A DNA stretch of 64,000 bases from Prostheceraeus crozeri (taxonomy: Eukaryota > Platyhelminthes > Polycladida > Euryleptidae): the NCBI GenBank assembly GCA_907163375.1, contig CAJQUW010002131.1:1-64000 (forward strand). Reading direction: 5' to 3'. The notes under the pieces were generated by a model. It was not told the origin of the DNA. It saw only the letters and a list, made by a program, of their open reading frames with translations, and did not search any database. Positions 60,716 to 64,000 of this stretch are shown one piece after another (positions within the stretch are counted from its first letter, which is position 1; the number at the start of each line of letters is the position of its first letter). Made by a program: the position numbers and the translations under genes.

Positions 60716-61240
60716 AAAAATCACAGGAATCTGCGCGTCAGTCAGGTTTTAACCGGTTCCTCTTCTTGTCAAACAGGATCAGATGCAAACATAGCACAAA
60801 TCCAATGCGAAGGAGATTGAAGTTTTCGGCAAAAATGAGATTTTGTGTGTTCTTTGGGAAGTGGAAAGTAGACAAAGTCCTAATCCATACTTTTTTGCAA
60901 GGGAATGTATTAAGTCATTTCCTATTATGTGTAGGCCCATGTCTTATAATCATGCTTGTGGTTAGGTGGTGTAGGCCTATATGAGAATGTGTTTAAGCTT
61001 GGTTGAAATTGCCGACTTGCTGTGTTTGCCGATATTAAGATGCTTGTTAAAGAGAAATCAAAGAAAATCCCAGTTTTACTGAAGTTCTTACGTGTGTTTT
61101 TCCTTGATCCTGTCTAACAAGAAGAGAACCCATGCAGAACTTGGCAGACGCGCAGATTCGTAATGGGTGTGCATGTTTCTGTAAAAGTCTAATTTTCGGT
61201 ATCGGTACCTGCAGAAACTTGCTCTGGCGGCCAGACTAAC
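60716..61240. repeat. Foldback repeat family II, copy 1
   Basis: AATCTGCGCGTCAGTCAGG with GGTTCCTCTTCTTGTCA at the left (60727-60775) is inverted at 61095-61170 (TGTCTAACAAGAAGAGAACC, TTGGCAGACGCGCAGATT). The right end runs to CTGCAGAAACTTGCTCTGGC. The left end seems cut short by the adjacent piggyBac. Confidence 0.7.
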
Positions 61241-62275
61241 AGTTAGTGTCTATCAAATTAGAAAGTGTGTTTTCAGCTATGTAAGTCTAATGCTTGTTAA
61301 TGTAAAAGACTGCAAGTAATTGAAATTATTGTAATAACAGATGCTTGAGGATTTTTGTCAAACTCTTGTTTTTTAGCAATATATGGAGTTGAGAAAGAAA
61401 ATAAGGGACAAAATCCGTATCACGAATCAAACCCAACAACTCTTCATCTCCCCATTCTCACCTTATGACTTGCTGAAACTTGTTCTGCTAACTTTCTTAA
61501 TGTATTTAGTTTTGAAATTGAATACTGATCCAAATGTGTTTGAGACATTCATTTGATTTTGATTGTGAGCGAGTTGCCGCCAAGCTGCGACCGCATTTTT
61601 TGCATCTTATCGGAGTTTTAATGCTGATCCTTTATCATCATTCACCTTAGTGCCAGTACTTAGTGCCTTCACAGTATTTACTTCTGTAGGCCTACTACGC
61701 GAATTAAAATGCTCTGTTTTTTTAAATGAACATAAGTAACTTAGCAGCCTACTAAATCTCACACGTTTTATAAAAAGAACTATCATCTACTATTATCTTG
61801 AATTTCATAGTAGTTTCAATAGTTGCAAAATGATGCAATATTTTCCATGTCATAGTTTACTATATAAATTATGAATATCATGCATTATTACATAAGAAAT
61901 AATTATTTATAAAAAATTCGCTCGTTATTTCGTAATTAAACTTGTTTTACATAAACTGCATGAAATATTGATTTCCGAAAAAAAACTGAATGCTTATAAA
62001 TCAAATGAACTTCACATATACAGGAACATGAAGTATGCACATTCTCATGTTTGCATAACAAAAAATACTTTGTCAGCCCTTTAATGTTTTTTTCTGATTA
62101 TTTTAAATGATAAAAGTCTCGTTAACCCATCAAAACCCTTTCAATGTAAATGTTATGGAATTTCTGACCTATTTGAACATTGTGAACGTTGTGTGATCGC
62201 AGCAAAATTCGATGCTCATTCTCAGAAATTTCCTTTTAATACATATCTGATTAGAACACAAGAAATCATCTAGTA
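61241..62275. other. No gene recognised
   Basis: AT-rich sequence between two foldback repeats; nothing supportable. Confidence 0.4.
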
Positions 62276-62992
62276 CGGCAGCCAGAATGAGCTTCTGCAG
62301 CGAACGAGGCCGAAGATGAGACTCTCACAGAATGATGTGCCTACTGCGAATCTGTGCGTCTGCCGAGTTTTATTTCGTTCCTCTTCTTTTCTGACAGGTT
62401 CAAAGAGAAACACATTCTAGTCCAATAGGACTCAGATCACTTCATGTGTGCAGATTTTGGCAAAAATGAAATTTTCTTTGTTTTCTCTTATCAACTGAAA
62501 AGAACTAGGTCTATAGACATAATTTTTGGCAGGATATGTCTTCAAGTCATTTCTTCTCATGTTCATGAATATTTATCTGTGAAGCTTAATTCATTCCGAT
62601 TTGGCAAGTCCCCTCATGTGGGCAAGCACGAACATGCTGGCCCACTTTATCCACATTGAACCCCCTTCTCGCATCAATCAGAAGCATGATAATATCACAT
62701 ACACATGATAGGAAATGACGTGAAAACGTAACATGCCGAAAATCATGACTCTAGACTTAGTGCTTTTCAGTTGAAGAGAAAACAAAGAAAATGTCATTTT
62801 TGCCAAAATCTGCAATCTGCGTCCCATTGGATTAACATGTGCTTTTCTTTGATTGTGTCTAACAAAAAGAGGAACTAGCTAGAAGTCGGCAGACGCGCAG
62901 ATTCGTAGTAGGCATAAGGTGTGCACATATCATTCTGTGAAATTCTCATTTTTGGTCTCGTTCCCTGCAGAAACATGTTCTGGCTACCGGAC
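62276..62992. repeat. Foldback repeat family II, copy 2
   Basis: Left arm (GGCAGCCAGAATGAGCTTCT, GCAGCGAACGAGGCC, GAATCTGTGCGTCTGCCGA) and right arm (TCGGCAGACGCGCAGATTCG, TTCCCTGCAGAAACATGTTC) are imperfect inverses over most of about 700 bases, with a loop near 62640-62700. Other members are at 60716-61240 and 30943-31015. Confidence 0.75.
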
Positions 62993-63325
62993 TATATGCG
63001 CATTAGCTGGCATTATAAAAAACAAAAATTACAACACATCTGAAATCCTCAATTCCATTAATGTGTCAGGTTCACATTCACTCAACGAATAGGCGGCATG
63101 GCCAGGCCTGTGAAACATACACTTCAATCGATAATTGGACTCAATGATCATTTTCTATTGTCCTTTGATCATCGAATTCACTGGACGCTCAGTATCGTCA
63201 AAAGTTGAAGGTCATGTATTGAAAATTGTCTTGTAAAAGAGGATAGGATATAAACACAAACCAACAGTCGAAATTAAATGACAATCTTTCAATTAGAATG
63301 CACACTAGGTTAATAGCAAATGACA

Positions 63326-64000
63326 TTAAAACTCCATGCACTCACAAAGGAACGGATATTTATAAGTTGAATCATCATTAAATGTTCTTGCATCAACATT
63401 CCAGGAAGTAACGTTTTCGTCTCGCTGAGAATCATTTGGCTCGCCGGAATTCCATGTGAACCCTGGTGTTGGAATATCCAACTTTGACATGTACCAATAC
63501 CATCCTTCCATTAAGCTCCTTCCAGTCTCTTGCCTACCGCCGACGAAAAGGTGCCTGGTACCTCCTATACTTAAAGGTACCATCGGATGAACATGAATCC
63601 TTACCGCTTGCAATTCTTCTTCTGTCGTTAATTCCGCCAACTTCCCTCCATCTTTTCGACAACTCCTTTCTGCTTCTTGCCAATGGACCTTAGTACCATT
63701 CAGTTTGTAACGTGAGCTACGCCATTTGAAAGAATATTCAGAAGGACATTTCTTGATTTCTGATCTTTTGGTGTAGATCCAGATCTCTGTTGTGGGTATT
63801 GGAGGGCTGGTGATTTCTAGTTGAAATATCGGGAGAGGCGGAAACATGTCGCAATAGACATTCACATGAATGGCTCCACATTGAGCCTCCAGCATGCAGA
63901 GTTTAGCGCAATCTTTTGTTTTATGGACATCAAAGATGCGAGCGAACGGTTGAAGGGAGTCAAGATACGACTGTGCGACGTGAATCGTCTTGAAACAGCT
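63326..64000 (-). CDS. PAN/apple plus C-type lectin protein, 3' part
   Basis: The frame is open to the window edge, so the ORF continues beyond the ATG at 63895; 224 residues are visible. Visible residues 1-60 look like a PAN/apple domain (KTKDCAKLCMLEAQCGAIHV, Cys at 2, 31, 35, 41, 50). About 85-224 form a C-type lectin domain: CPSEYSFKW, WQEAERSCRKDGGKLAELTT, LFVGGRQ, FTWNSGEPND and a FLCEC end. The EPN tripeptide (187-189) is the mannose-type sugar motif, and ENVTSWN with TFNDD stands where ENC and WND would be. The two inner Cys that usually form the second disulfide are absent. It is probably secreted and carbohydrate-binding. No intron is seen in this part. The 5' end is outside the window. 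Confidence 0.85.
   Translation of the reverse strand, partial: SCFKTIHVAQSYLDSLQPFARIFDVHKTKDCAKLCMLEAQCGAIHVNVYCDMFPPLPIFQLEITSPPIPTTEIWIYTKRSEIKKCPSEYSFKWRSSRYKLNGTKVHWQEAERSCRKDGGKLAELTTEEELQAVRIHVHPMVPLSIGGTRHLFVGGRQETGRSLMEGWYWYMSKLDIPTPGFTWNSGEPNDSQRDENVTSWNVDARTFNDDSTYKYPFLCECMEF

Overview
The window looks like nuclear DNA of a metazoan, most likely a marine invertebrate. It is AT-rich, its genes have long introns with clean GT-AG boundaries, and class I and class II transposons and foldback MITEs are dense. Short words such as TACATGTA and TAGGCCTAC recur. I cannot place it to a phylum from sequence alone. Nothing resembles an operon, a ribosome binding site or a CRISPR array.

Host genes. 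All three confident host genes are on the minus strand. (1) At 1552-2115 is the coding exon of a small secreted protein with eleven C-x3-C motifs. (2) At 11233-39962 is a complete five-exon cathepsin L-like cysteine protease, predicted at 320 residues. All splice phases agree, and a TATA box and a poly(A) signal are present. Its introns (9.5, 3.4, 3.7 and 11.1 kb) hold most of the transposons in the left half of the window. (3) At 63326-64000, open at the window edge, is the 3' end of a PAN/apple plus C-type lectin gene. A decayed second cathepsin copy (homologues of exons 4 and 5) lies at 47599-47720 and 43453-43513.

Mobile DNA, left to right: a 3.2-kb element with CAAGGTTGG ends and decayed coding (5070-8252); a foldback element (12.1-12.6 kb); an 858-bp-arm palindrome of a Penelope-like GIY-YIG endonuclease (12954-14798); a PIF/Harbinger relic (16.7-17.2 kb); a complete but inactivated hAT with an 8-bp target duplication (18247-20878); a short CAAGGTTGG element (20911-22030); a mariner-like MITE (23560-24043); an IS630/Tc1 relic interrupted by a 970-bp MITE (27.6-29.6 kb); a 4.07-kb long-inverted-repeat transposon of a superfamily I cannot name (33191-37256); a Harbinger-like MITE (40.47-41.06 kb); a non-LTR retrotransposon (43.64-46.4 kb); a second copy of the 970-bp MITE (48.08-48.97 kb); a tandemly duplicated pogo/Tigger-type element (50.2-56.15 kb); a piggyBac with TTAA duplication (57569-60713); and two foldback repeats (60.7-61.24 and 62.28-62.99 kb).

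How it fits together. The protease has a full signal peptide, inhibitory propeptide and catalytic residues and is probably functional. It is surrounded by transposons whose transposases are nearly all broken by single stops or frameshifts, so the insertions are mostly old. The exceptions are the Penelope palindrome and the pogo tandem pair, whose copies look nearly identical and therefore recent. The secreted Cys-rich protein, the secreted protease and the PAN-lectin are all extracellular products, but nothing in the sequence shows that they act together.
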